In this document: piece by piece, positions 33,293-40,189 of the stretch
How the letters are laid out: each line of letters begins with the position of its first letter
Position numbering within the stretch: position 1 is the first letter of the stretch
The notes under the pieces: generated by a model
What the model saw: the letters and a program-made list of their open reading frames with translations, nothing else
Databases searched by the model: none
What the model was told of the DNA's origin: nothing
Position numbers and translations under genes: made by a program
NCBI GenBank assembly: GCA_947259365.1
Contig: CAMYMC010000047.1
Location: forward strand, 1-40,189
Reading direction: 5' to 3'
Source: an uncultured Acidimicrobiaceae bacterium
Lineage (GTDB): Bacteria; Actinomycetota; Acidimicrobiia; Spongiisociales; UBA5794
Length of the DNA stretch: 40,189 nucleotides

Positions 33293-33939
33293 CGTCTGAC
33301 CCCCGGGGAGACGCCGCGCCACGAATACCGGCTCCCGGTGAGGGCGTGGGCGAAGAAGTAGTAGACGTAGTGGCTGATCTTGGAGAACGGGACGTAGAAC
33401 AAGAAGGCGGCGACGACGAGGAAGTACGTCATGCGCCATCCCGGGGTATCGAAGAGGAGCACCATCACCGCCGTGAAGAAGAACGACTGCAGGGAGACGA
33501 GCGAGACGTGGTCGTCGAGCGAGCTGATGAACCGGAGCTCGGGCCTGGCGAGCCGCCGGTAGATCCTGACGAACCCCACGAGCAGCGCGGGCGTGATGAG
33601 CACGGCGCAGGCGATGCTGACGCCGCGGGTCATCACTCCGGGAGCGAACGGCAGGGTGAAGGTGATGACGATCGCAACCAGGGCGCCGACGTGGTACGCC
33701 CCGAATTCGAACCATCGCCAGAGGTGGAGTCGGGAGCTCTCCCGCGTCCACGGCATGAAGATCCCCGCATAGCCACGCAGCGTGCCGGCGGCCCGTCCCC
33801 CCCGGGGCGGTCCCTGCTCCCACGGCATCGGGAGCCGGGACAGCTGGACGGCCTTGACCGTGTACAACACAGCCATCCACGTGAGGGCGACGATCTGGAG
33901 CTCGTACTCGACGAAGTGCAACGCCGTGTCGAATGTCAT
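33289..33939 (-). CDS. NarI/DsrM-like cytochrome b membrane subunit
   Basis: A 216-residue membrane protein with about five hydrophobic segments. Candidate haem-ligand His lie in GAYHVGALVAIVITF and ISHYVYYFFAHALTG, with others at the N-terminal ALHFVEYE. The C-terminus YVYYFFAHAL...YSWRG resembles the NarI gamma-subunit family. It probably anchors the HdrD-like subunit and links it to the quinone pool. Its stop overlaps the start of that gene (ATGA). It lies 24 bases after the TusA-like gene. The number of haems is not clear from the sequence. Confidence 0.85.
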   Translation of the reverse strand: MTFDTALHFVEYELQIVALTWMAVLYTVKAVQLSRLPMPWEQGPPRGGRAAGTLRGYAGIFMPWTRESSRLHLWRWFEFGAYHVGALVAIVITFTLPFAPGVMTRGVSIACAVLITPALLVGFVRIYRRLARPELRFISSLDDHVSLVSLQSFFFTAVMVLLFDTPGWRMTYFLVVAAFLFYVPFSKISHYVYYFFAHALTGSRYSWRGVSPGVRR

Positions 33940-33963
33940 GGCGTGCGTCGGCCTACCGGCGCT

Positions 33964-34212
33964 TCAGGCATCGCGACGAACCCTGAACACGAAGTGGTCG
34001 TCTCTGCGGTCGAGGGCGAGGAGCGTGTTGCCGGTACTCCTGCACCAGGCGGGGATGTCGGCCATGACCCCCGGGTCGGTCGCCGTCGCCTCGACGATCT
34101 GGCCGACCTCGAGCTCTTTGATGGCCTTCGACATCTTGACGACCGGTAGCGGACAGAGGAGACCTTTGAGATCCAGTGTGAGCGAGACGCTGGTGTCGTC
34201 CGCAAGCGTCAT
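33964..34212 (-). CDS. tusA: TusA-family sulfur-carrier protein
   Basis: An 82-residue protein with the TusA motif LLCPLPVVKMSKAI; the Cys in C-P-x-P carries the persulfide. The later GQIVEATATDPGVMADIPAWCR block holds a second Cys. AAGGA lies seven bases before the ATG at 34212. It is the first gene of the tusA-narI-hdrD-dsrE2 operon and probably hands sulfur to or from the DsrE2-like protein. The immediate upstream region is unusually AT-rich. Confidence 0.92.
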   Translation of the reverse strand: MTLADDTSVSLTLDLKGLLCPLPVVKMSKAIKELEVGQIVEATATDPGVMADIPAWCRSTGNTLLALDRRDDHFVFRVRRDA

Positions 34213-34547
34213 GGAATCGTCCTTTCTGCGGCCCGGCGCGACCTCGAAACACGTCGCGCTCATCACCTCGATCGTAGATATTCGATTCTCTGCATATAGA
34301 GGCGAAGGTCCCGTTCCGCAGGGATAGGCGCACCGCGGGTCTGAACCGTCGCCCCGATGCACCCGACCACGGCGCATGGTGTCCGCGCTCGCCGCACCGT
34401 CCCAGAACGCCTGTCAGCGCTCAGAGTGGCAATGAAAATGCTTACTGTGGCTGACTTATGGCCCGCTTAGCACGCGGTTAACCCGCGACGTCGCACCATG
34501 CGTGGACGGCACGACACAGGTAGGGACCCGACACGAGGGGAAGCGAC
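34213..34547. promoter_or_regulatory. 335-base intergenic region with AT-rich promoter patch
   Basis: No gene is supported. An AT-rich patch at about 34270-34300 (TAGATATTCGATTC and CTGCATATAG on the plus strand) stands out from the GC-rich surroundings and is a good place for the tusA promoter or operator. At about 34473-34487, CGCGGTTAACCCGCG is a near-perfect dyad with one extra base, a possible operator for the repeat protein gene at 34548. No regulator is nearby. Confidence 0.4.
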
Positions 34548-35270
34548 ATGGGGTTTTCGACGAAGTTCAAGCTGGTGAGCGGCTCGGTGTCGGTTGCCGT
34601 TGCCCTCGGGGCGGGCGCTGCGGTCGCCTCCGACGACACGATCACCAGCGACATCGAGCTCGACGACATCGTCGCCATCTCCGACCTCGGCGCCCCGGCG
34701 AGCTTCGAGCTCAACCACATCGCGGCCCTCGCCGACACCACAGACTCCCATTCGTCGCCCTTCGACACGGTCGACAGCGTCGACACGGAGGACAGCCTCG
34801 ACAGCGTCGACACCGACGGCGACGGGCTCACCGACGAGGACGAGGCGGAGCTCGGCACCGACCCGCTCAACCCGGACACCGACGGCGACGGGCTCAGCGA
34901 CGGCGACGAGGTCGACGAGCACGACACCGACCCGCTCAACCCGGACACCGACGGCGACGGGCTCAGCGACGGCGACGAAGTGAACATCCACGGGACGGAT
35001 CCCGCCGATGCCGACACTGACGGCGACGGCCTCGACGACGGCGACGAGCTGACACTCGGCACCGACCCGCTCGACAAGGACACGGACGACGATGGCTTCA
35101 GCGACGGCGACGAGGTCAACGTCTTCGGCACGGATCCGCTCGACCCGGAGGACAAGCCCGACGTCCCGGACACCGACGACACCGACGACAGCCCGGACTC
35201 GGTCGACACCGACGACAGCCCCGACTCGGAGGACACCGACGACAGCCCCGACTCGGACGATTCCCCGTAG
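34548..35270 (+). CDS. Secreted Asp-rich thrombospondin-3 repeat protein
   Basis: A 240-residue exported protein with a signal peptide ending near [17 protein letters not shown] lies just before the ATG at 34548. The body is made of calcium-binding type-3 repeats of the form [12 protein letters not shown] with GTDPLNP (five to six copies). The tail is a DDSPDS repeat rich in Asp. There is no LPXTG motif or membrane anchor at the end, so the protein is probably released or held by other means. Such repeats bind Ca2+. Direct DNA repeats of 54 bases (34856 and 34925) suggest recent expansion. A terminator follows at 35292. Confidence 0.9.
   Translation: MGFSTKFKLVSGSVSVAVALGAGAAVASDDTITSDIELDDIVAISDLGAPASFELNHIAALADTTDSHSSPFDTVDSVDTEDSLDSVDTDGDGLTDEDEAELGTDPLNPDTDGDGLSDGDEVDEHDTDPLNPDTDGDGLSDGDEVNIHGTDPADADTDGDGLDDGDELTLGTDPLDKDTDDDGFSDGDEVNVFGTDPLDPEDKPDVPDTDDTDDSPDSVDTDDSPDSEDTDDSPDSDDSP
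34856..34978 (+). repeat. 54-base direct repeat inside the thrombospondin-3 gene
   Basis: A 54-base sequence is present without change at 34856-34909 and 34925-34978 (period 69 bases). It codes for the D-x-D-x-D-G calcium motif. Shorter 27-base repeats coding for DDSPDS occupy about 35180-35260. In-frame repeats such as these change number easily by slippage or recombination. Confidence 0.85.
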
Positions 35271-35291
35271 ACCATCACCAGAGCATGTGAG

Positions 35292-35317
35292 AGCCGGCGG
35301 CCGCGAGGCCGCCGGCT
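35292..35317. terminator. GC-rich stem-loop between convergent genes
   Basis: AGCCGGCGGCC and GGCCGCCGGCT form a perfect 11-bp stem with loop GCGA. It lies 21 bases after the repeat-protein stop and 18 bases before the stop of the convergent gene, so it probably ends transcription in both directions. Confidence 0.7.
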
Positions 35318-35335
35318 TCGCATTGGAGCCCGGGC

Positions 35336-37012
35336 TCAGTCCGGCGGGGTGCAGACGGCGTCGAGGCACCTGATCAGGTGGAGCCCCTCGGCGTCGGCGT
35401 AGACGACGATGGGAAGCCCGCTCGATCGCACCGCGACCTGTGGCTCGCCGTACCAGTACTCATGGCCCTCGCCGAGGTCGGCCAGCACCGTCGTCGTCCA
35501 CGACGAGCACTCGGGATCGGCGCAGCGGCTGAAGACGAGCTGCTGACCGACGACGACCATGCCCTCGACGAGACCGTCCTCCGATTCGACCATCCCAGGC
35601 TCCGTGATCTCGACCGTCATGACCCTGAGAGCGACGCCGTCACCGTCGAACACTCTGCCGTCTGCCCTGCCGGCGAGCGGCGCGTCCCCGTGGTACGGCC
35701 CCGACGTCGTGCGACTCGAGGACGTGCATGCCCAGTCGAGGCACGAGACGTGTGTGGCCACGTACGGCGGGTCACCGTGTGGCGGTGTTGCTGTCACGTA
35801 CATGATTCCTACGTCGCCGCTGTCGTCGACCCGCAGGCTCGGCCACCAGCCCTCGCCGAGCACGGTCACAGTGGGACCCCCCGAGCACGTCGCGTCTTCA
35901 CACGCCGCGGCCCGAACCTCTTGTCGCATCTGCGTCCCGTCCCATCCGGCTTCGACCTCCGGAGGTCCGAGCGGCTCCGAGGCCCTATAGACGGTGAGAA
36001 GGCGGCCCGAGGCGTCGATCGTCAGCGGCGTGCCGTGGATGAAGCGGCTGCCCCTGAGGAACGGCGCGGCGTCGATCACGGTGTCGGTGCCCTCGCGACA
36101 GCCGGGGTCGGCGCAGGCGACGAGGTGCAGCGTGGCATCGCCGGGCGGGCCGGCGACGTAGGTGTAGGCCGGCAACCCGTCCGGCCCGAACACCCACCCG
36201 CCTGCGACGAACGCCTGGTCGGCCGTCGAGGAGGCCACGGCCTCGGTCTCGAAGCTCCCACAGTGCGGGTCGCTGCAGTAGAGCAGGGTCCACTGCGGCG
36301 CGCCGAGCGTCTCGACGCCGCCGTAGGGGTCGACAGTCACACCGTCGGGGTCGAACCCGGCCTCGTAGTTCACGACCGGGTACCCCTCGGGCCCCATGAG
36401 CATCGTGAAACCCCAGCTGCCGGGGCGAGGAATGCCGGTGACGAGGTCGGCGCCCACGGGATCCTCGGCGCAGTCGGCATCGTGACAGCGCAGCAGCCGG
36501 AGCGTGCCGAGGCCACTCTCCGGCTCGCCCTCGACCCACCCGGCGATCACCGGCAGTCCGTCGACGCCGACGCCGACCGCAACAGGGGCGAGCGCCTCGT
36601 CGAGCACCGTCTCGAACGGCAGCGGCGCGGCCGGGGCGCCGGTCGCCGGCGGCGCCGTCGTCGCCGGAGCAGCAGAGGTCGGGGCGGTCGTCGGCTCCGG
36701 CGCCACCGTCGTCGTGGCCGCGGGCTCGTCGGCGGGCGGCGTGTCGGTGGTGTCGCGAGGCACGAGGGCGACCGCGCCGACGACCACCAGCGCCACGGCG
36801 AACGCGGCGACGAACGCCCACACGGCCCGCCTCTTCGGACGGGGCCTGGTGGCTGGAGTGGCGAGCATCGTAGAACCGGCCATTGTGTCGCTCCTCCGAT
36901 CGATCTCGGCGAGCAACGACCCGTGGGCCTCGCGTTCGGCGGCCAGTGCCTCGGGTTCGGGCACCGGGTTGGCCTGGCGGACGAGGTCGAGCATCTCGGT
37001 GATGTCAGTCAT
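35336..37012 (-). CDS. Sigma-coupled membrane protein with seven CxDxxC repeats
   Basis: A 558-residue protein overlapping the upstream sigma gene by eight bases. Cytoplasmic N-terminus with LVRQANPVPEPEAL, shared with the partner at 26007-28088. One membrane helix at about 63-84, then a Thr/Ala/Pro linker to about 130. The exported part holds exactly seven C-x-D-x-x-C motifs: 176/181, 246/251, 300/305, 371/376, 424/429, 497/502 and 549/554. Spacing alternates near 70 and near 53 residues. Each motif sits at the end of a hydrophobic strand, as in LRLLRCHDADC. Seven equal units suggest a seven-bladed propeller with one disulfide per blade. I recognise no named family for it. An anti-sigma role is inferred from the operon. 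Confidence 0.85.
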   Translation of the reverse strand: MTDITEMLDLVRQANPVPEPEALAAEREAHGSLLAEIDRRSDTMAGSTMLATPATRPRPKRRAVWAFVAAFAVALVVVGAVALVPRDTTDTPPADEPAATTTVAPEPTTAPTSAAPATTAPPATGAPAAPLPFETVLDEALAPVAVGVGVDGLPVIAGWVEGEPESGLGTLRLLRCHDADCAEDPVGADLVTGIPRPGSWGFTMLMGPEGYPVVNYEAGFDPDGVTVDPYGGVETLGAPQWTLLYCSDPHCGSFETEAVASSTADQAFVAGGWVFGPDGLPAYTYVAGPPGDATLHLVACADPGCREGTDTVIDAAPFLRGSRFIHGTPLTIDASGRLLTVYRASEPLGPPEVEAGWDGTQMRQEVRAAACEDATCSGGPTVTVLGEGWWPSLRVDDSGDVGIMYVTATPPHGDPPYVATHVSCLDWACTSSSRTTSGPYHGDAPLAGRADGRVFDGDGVALRVMTVEITEPGMVESEDGLVEGMVVVGQQLVFSRCADPECSSWTTTVLADLGEGHEYWYGEPQVAVRSSGLPIVVYADAEGLHLIRCLDAVCTPPD

Positions 37013-37562
37013 TGGTCGCCTCCGTCTTCGGGGCGAGGGCTCGGGCTCGTGTTCGGTGACTCGTGAGGTGGAGCTCGCGCTCGAGGCGGCGGACGGCGCG
37101 ATGGAGGCGCATCGTGACCGCCCGGTCCGAGCAGCCGAGGATGTCGCCGACCTGAGACCGCGAAAGCTCCTCCCACACGGTGAGCCGGATGACCTCGCGG
37201 TCGGCGGGGAGGAGCCGGCTGAGGGCGTCGACGACCTGCCGGTCCTGCTCCCTACGGACGACCACGGCCTCGGGTGCCGGCTCCTCCCGGGACGGGGTCC
37301 AGCGGAGCCGGGTGGTGAGCCGCATCATCCGGGATCGGCCGCGGCGCTGGTTGGCGAGGACCCGGCGGGCCGTTCCGTACAGCCACGGGAGCATGTCCTC
37401 CCTGGAGCGAAGCTCGTCCCGCCTCCGCCAGACAACGAGGAACGTTTCCGCCGTTGCCGCCTCGGGGTCGGGGGCCGCCCGGCGGAGGCAATAGCCCAAC
37501 ACCTGGGCGTGGTGGTCGTCGTACACCTTGCGGAACCAATCGTCTGCACTCGGTGGGTGCAT
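37005..37562 (-). CDS. ECF-type RNA polymerase sigma factor
   Basis: About 185 residues from the ATG at 37562, with GGGAA six bases upstream; a GTG at 37586 is an alternative. Region 2 is DDWFRKVYDDHHAQVLGYCLRR, then TAETFLVVWRRRDEL and LPWLYGTARRVLANQRR. Region 4 is LSRLLPADREVIRLTVWEELSRSQVGDILGCSDRAVTMRLHRAVRRLE. It is a clear relative of the sigma factor at 28085-28645, including RRVLAN-x-RRG and the WEEL block. It overlaps the start of the CxDxxC protein. Confidence 0.92.
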   Translation of the reverse strand: MHPPSADDWFRKVYDDHHAQVLGYCLRRAAPDPEAATAETFLVVWRRRDELRSREDMLPWLYGTARRVLANQRRGRSRMMRLTTRLRWTPSREEPAPEAVVVRREQDRQVVDALSRLLPADREVIRLTVWEELSRSQVGDILGCSDRAVTMRLHRAVRRLERELHLTSHRTRARALAPKTEATND

Positions 37563-37694
37563 CGCACATTCCCGACCGCTACTCACTCCCTAGTGTGTCC
37601 GAACCCGGCGCGATGCAACAGGGCACAAGGGCCGTTGCCATCCGTGCGGTCCGGACAGAGGAACTCGTGAACCTCCCCGGAGGTTCGGCGAGGG

Positions 37695-37725
37695 CTGGTG
37701 GGGGACCGGATGGGGCCCCCACCAG
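37695..37725 (+). promoter_or_regulatory. Strong hairpin upstream of the mutase gene
   Basis: CTGGTGGGGG and CCCCCACCAG form a perfect 10-bp stem around an 11-base loop, 98 bases before the mutase start, in the 261-base gap 37563-37823. It may be a leader structure or terminate transcription coming from elsewhere. I looked for a B12 box and did not find one, so it is not a recognisable cobalamin riboswitch. No other gene was seen in this gap. Confidence 0.4.
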
Positions 37726-37823
37726 GGCCCGGACTCGAGCGTCGGTCCCGGCACCGCGGCGGCGTCGCCCGGTACCCTCACCGCGACACCGTTCCCGGGA
37801 ACGCACCCACCGGAGGACCGCCG

Positions 37824-39500
37824 GTGTTCGACGAGGAGACACTCGCCAGGGCAAGGGCCGCCGCCGCCGCCTGGGAAGCGCGCCTGGGAGAGCGCAATCT
37901 CGACGACGCCGCCGTCGGAGGACGCACCGCATCAGGCATCCCGCTCCAGGCCGTCTACGGCCCGGCCGACGTCGCCGGCCTCGACGTCGACGACATCGGC
38001 ATGCCCGGCCTCTTCCCGTTCACCCGCGGTGCGTACCCGCTCCAATACCAGGCCGTCGGCTGGAGCAACCAGCAGGTCCACGGCTACGGCACACCGGAGC
38101 AGACGAACGCGAGGATGAAGGCGCTGCACGGCCAGGGTATGGAGGGCTACGGCGGCCGGCCGGTCTTCAACCTCGTCTTCGACCTGCCGACCCAGGAGGG
38201 CTTCGACGCCGACGACCCGGTGGCGCGGGGCAGGGTGGGCCAGTCCGGGGTCTCGGTGTCGACCGTGGATGATCTCGACCGCCTCTTCGACCGCTTCGAC
38301 CTCGATGCGATCAACGCCAGCCTCATCATGGCCGACCCCTCGCTGGCGATCCTGGCGATGTTCATCGTCCTCGGCGAACGTCGCGGGATCGCCGCCTCGG
38401 AGCTGCGCGGGAACACGATGAACTTCCTCTACAACACGTTCCACATGGACCGCCACGGATTCCCCCCGGAGGCGGCGATGCGGCTCATCGTCGAGCTCAT
38501 CCGTTTCACCAGCCGTGAGATGCCCCGGTGGAACTCGACGAACCTGTGCGGCTACAACATCCGCCAGTCCGGCGCCACGAGCGTCCAGGAGCTCGCCTAC
38601 GCCATGGCGGTGAGCATCGCCGTCACAGAGGCGTGCGTCGCCGCCGGTCTCACCCCCGACGAGTTCCTCCCCCGCTTCGGGTTCCAGATCTGCGTCGACA
38701 GCGACTTCTTCGAGGACATCGCCAAGATGCGGGCCCTGCGAAGGATGTGGGCGACGATCAACGCGGAGCGCTTCGGCGCCGAGCTGCCCCGATCGCTGCA
38801 GGCGCGCATCCACGTCCACACCTCGGGCGCGGCCCTCACCGCGCAGCAGCCCCGGCTCAACATCGCCAGGGCCGCGCTCCACACCCTCGCCGCGGTGCTT
38901 GGTGGGGCGAACTCCATCCAGACGTCGGCGTACGACGAGGCGCTGACGATCCCGACCGAGGAAGCAGCGGTCCCCGCCCTCCGCACCCAGCAGATGATCC
39001 GGTACGAGACCGGCGTCACCGGCGTCGCCGACCCGCTCGGAGGCTCCTACTACGTCGAGTGGCTCACCGATCGGATCGTGGAAGAGGCGAACGCGGCGCT
39101 CGCGGAGCTGGAGACGGAGGGCGGCGGGTTCATGGAGGCGTGGCAGTCGGGATGGCTCCGCCACCGCATCGCGCAGACGGCGTACGAGGACCAGGAACGC
39201 GTGATTCGCGGCGAGCGCATCGTCGTCGGCGTCAACCGGTATCGCGATGAGGAGGACCCGGAGGTGCCGGTCTTCGCCGTCGCCCCGGAGGTCGAGGACG
39301 ACCAGGTTCGCGCCCTCGCCAGGTTCCGGAAGCGGCGCGACGCCGCCGCGGTGTCGGCATCGCTGGCGAAGCTCGCCGCCGTTGTTGCCCGGCCGGGGGA
39401 GCTCATGGAGGCGGTGCTCGACTGCTTCAGGGCCGACGCCACCCTCGGCGAGGTGATGGGCGTGTTCCGGGCGGCGTGGCCGCGAGGCAGCGTCTACTGA
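37824..39500 (+). CDS. Divergent B12-dependent acyl-CoA mutase, large subunit
   Basis: A 558-residue protein starting at a GTG with CGGAGG seven bases upstream. It has the mutase barrel pattern: PFTRGAYPLQYQ, FNLVFDLPTQEGFDADDP, SVQELAYAMAVSIAVTEACV, ALTAQQPRLNIARAALHTLAAVLGG and YDEALTIPTEEAA. The B12-binding domain is on a separate protein directly after it (39505-39855). Two usual active-site parts differ from methylmalonyl-CoA mutase: RPWTIRQ is VGWSNQQ, and the GYHI His is Asn (CGYNIRQSG). The region around the carboxylate-binding Arg (TMNFLYNTFHMDRHGFPPE) is also changed. The substrate is therefore probably not methylmalonyl-CoA. It may be another branched or hydroxylated acyl-CoA; this is inference. 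Confidence 0.88.
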   Translation: MFDEETLARARAAAAAWEARLGERNLDDAAVGGRTASGIPLQAVYGPADVAGLDVDDIGMPGLFPFTRGAYPLQYQAVGWSNQQVHGYGTPEQTNARMKALHGQGMEGYGGRPVFNLVFDLPTQEGFDADDPVARGRVGQSGVSVSTVDDLDRLFDRFDLDAINASLIMADPSLAILAMFIVLGERRGIAASELRGNTMNFLYNTFHMDRHGFPPEAAMRLIVELIRFTSREMPRWNSTNLCGYNIRQSGATSVQELAYAMAVSIAVTEACVAAGLTPDEFLPRFGFQICVDSDFFEDIAKMRALRRMWATINAERFGAELPRSLQARIHVHTSGAALTAQQPRLNIARAALHTLAAVLGGANSIQTSAYDEALTIPTEEAAVPALRTQQMIRYETGVTGVADPLGGSYYVEWLTDRIVEEANAALAELETEGGGFMEAWQSGWLRHRIAQTAYEDQERVIRGERIVVGVNRYRDEEDPEVPVFAVAPEVEDDQVRALARFRKRRDAAAVSASLAKLAAVVARPGELMEAVLDCFRADATLGEVMGVFRAAWPRGSVY

Positions 39501-39504
39501 AGCC

Positions 39505-39855
39505 ATGGTCGGCCGACCGCCCCCGGCTCCGCACGCCCCGGCACCGCTTCGCGTCCTCCTCTGCAAGTCGGGGCTCGACGAGCACGATCGCGGGGTGCGC
39601 TACGTCATGCGCAAGCTCATGGAGGCCGGTATGGAGGTCGTCTACCTCGTGTTCCACGACCCCGGGGAGGTCGCCGCCGCCGCCCTCCAGGAAGACGTCG
39701 CCGTCATCGGGCTGAGCAGCTTCGTCCTCGGCGGCATCATCCCGGATGCCGACCGGACGCACATCGAGGACCTCGGCGTCGTCGGCGTCTTCGGGCCGGG
39801 AGCCGATCCGGCCGACATCGTCGCCACCATCAGAAACAGCGCCGGGCTCACCTGA
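39505..39855 (+). CDS. Short cobalamin-binding subunit of the acyl-CoA mutase
   Basis: A 116-residue protein starting four bases after the mutase stop. The cobalamin-binding D-x-H-x-x-G is present in SGLDEHDRGVRY, with the His as lower axial ligand. Strand 3 ends VAVIGLSS and is followed almost at once by GGIIPDADRTHIEDLGVVGVFGPG, the end of the domain. In the normal subunit about 25 residues (AGH and the next helix and strand) separate these two blocks. The frame is intact. Either this is a shortened natural variant or a recent in-frame deletion; if the domain is to fold, the missing strand must be replaced by the join. Confidence 0.85.
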   Translation: MVGRPPPAPHAPAPLRVLLCKSGLDEHDRGVRYVMRKLMEAGMEVVYLVFHDPGEVAAAALQEDVAVIGLSSFVLGGIIPDADRTHIEDLGVVGVFGPGADPADIVATIRNSAGLT

Positions 39856-39865
39856 GGTCGTGGTC

Positions 39866-40189
39866 TCAGCGCCTGCCCGCGGGCGGCGGCGGCGCGGGCT
39901 CATCTCGAGCCGGGCCCCGATCGCTGCGCCCGATGCGGTGGGACAGCTCGGCGATCGTCGTGCCGTCCACGGATCCGACGTGGCCGGCCAGGTACTCGAG
40001 CAGCTCGGACACCTCACCCGTCGCGGCGCCGTCCCCTCCGGCGCGAGCCGCCCGCATCCGCTCCGCCGCGGATTCGAGCGCGGCGACCGCGGCCTCGCGA
40101 TCGGTCGTCGACGCGGGAACGACCGATCGGATCATCTCCGCGGCATGCTCGAGGCCGCGGGGGACGTCACCCTCGAAGACCAGAACAGA
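39866..40189 (-). CDS. C-terminal part of an unidentified protein (start outside window)
   Basis: The minus-strand frame is open from the right edge (FEGDVPRGLEHAAEMIRS) to the stop at 39866-39868, so the gene extends beyond the window. The visible 107 residues are helical and Ala/Glu-rich, ending in a Pro-rich tail (DEPAPPPPAGRR). I recognise no family. An internal ATG at 40135 would give 89 residues but is not favoured over the longer frame. It converges with the B12-binding subunit, with ten bases between stops. Confidence 0.6.
   Translation of the reverse strand, partial: SVLVFEGDVPRGLEHAAEMIRSVVPASTTDREAAVAALESAAERMRAARAGGDGAATGEVSELLEYLAGHVGSVDGTTIAELSHRIGRSDRGPARDEPAPPPPAGRR

Noticed and set aside
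34213..34547. Extended TusA N-terminus or a small upstream gene
   Set aside because: The upstream in-frame sequence has no family likeness, and the region shows AT-rich promoter character instead.
34806..35260. CRISPR-like direct repeats
   Set aside because: The repeats are coding, in frame and encode calcium motifs; there are no unique spacers of constant length.
37587..37823. Cobalamin riboswitch upstream of the B12 mutase
   Set aside because: No B12 box was found; only a simple 10-bp hairpin is present.
1..40189. UGA reassigned genome-wide to Trp or Gly
   Set aside because: UGA ends many genes here, including those overlapping the next ATG as ATGA. Only the rhodanese gene has internal UGA.

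Overview
The window is GC-rich (third codon positions are mostly G or C), with short intergenic gaps and many 4-base ATGA/GTGA gene overlaps. Several signs point to an actinomycete, probably an Acidimicrobiia-like lineage: a DUF222/HNH relic, an LppM-like lipoprotein, an F420-type luciferase-like oxidoreductase, DinB and nitrilase genes, and several ECF sigma genes paired with membrane-anchored propeller proteins. The lineage is inferred from gene content alone. No rRNA, tRNA, CRISPR array or intact mobile element was recognised.

The most striking locus is 5.94-7.52 kb. A MerR regulator sits behind a MerR-type promoter (19-bp spacer). It is followed, with 4-base overlaps, by a thioredoxin-fold DF-type protein and then a rhodanese-CBS gene. 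That gene carries two in-frame UGA codons, at residues 64 and 69. These are exactly the two positions where the Cys-containing homologues I know have the catalytic Cys and a second Cys (C-x-D-x-x-C-D-x-S-P-R). A perfect 7-bp hairpin with a CGUGC loop follows, at a distance compatible with a bacterial SECIS element. I read it as one selenoprotein with two selenocysteines, not as a broken gene.

Layout. 0-5.9 kb: the 3' part of an anchored beta-propeller gene, a nitrilase, a decayed DUF222/HNH gene, a DinB protein, a small unknown protein, and a membrane sensor kinase preceded by a coupled 51-codon ORF. 5.9-7.5 kb: the selenoprotein operon. 7.5-10.8 kb: a solute-binding lipoprotein, a PEBP protein, a small secreted protein and an LppM-like lipoprotein. 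10.9-12.8 kb: an ECF sigma/propeller pair. 12.8-15.7 kb: two radical SAM enzymes and a MEMO1 homologue (AmmeMemoRadiSam type). 15.7-21.1 kb: a GapB-like dehydrogenase coupled to a 1379-residue dikinase-like protein that lacks the PEP-binding barrel. 21.2-24.3 kb: an esterase / ATP-grasp / esterase operon of unknown product. 24.5-26.0 kb: a TadG-like protein.

26.0-28.6 kb: a second ECF sigma gene with a partner carrying an extracytoplasmic thioredoxin-like domain. 29.1-31.5 kb: a lipoprotein, a methyltransferase and a luciferase-like oxidoreductase. 31.5-34.2 kb: a tusA-narI-hdrD-dsrE2 type sulfur/redox operon. 34.5-37.6 kb: an Asp-rich thrombospondin-3 repeat protein and a third sigma/partner pair, whose partner has seven CxDxxC repeats. 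37.8-39.9 kb: a divergent B12-dependent acyl-CoA mutase with a separate, shortened B12-binding subunit, followed by the end of an unidentified gene.

Two themes recur. One is extracytoplasmic sensing by sigma factors whose likely anti-sigma partners carry large exported domains. The other is sulfur, selenium and thiol chemistry (Sec-rhodanese, DF protein, TusA, DsrE2, Hdr-like, Sco-like domain). Joint functions beyond operon structure are inference.
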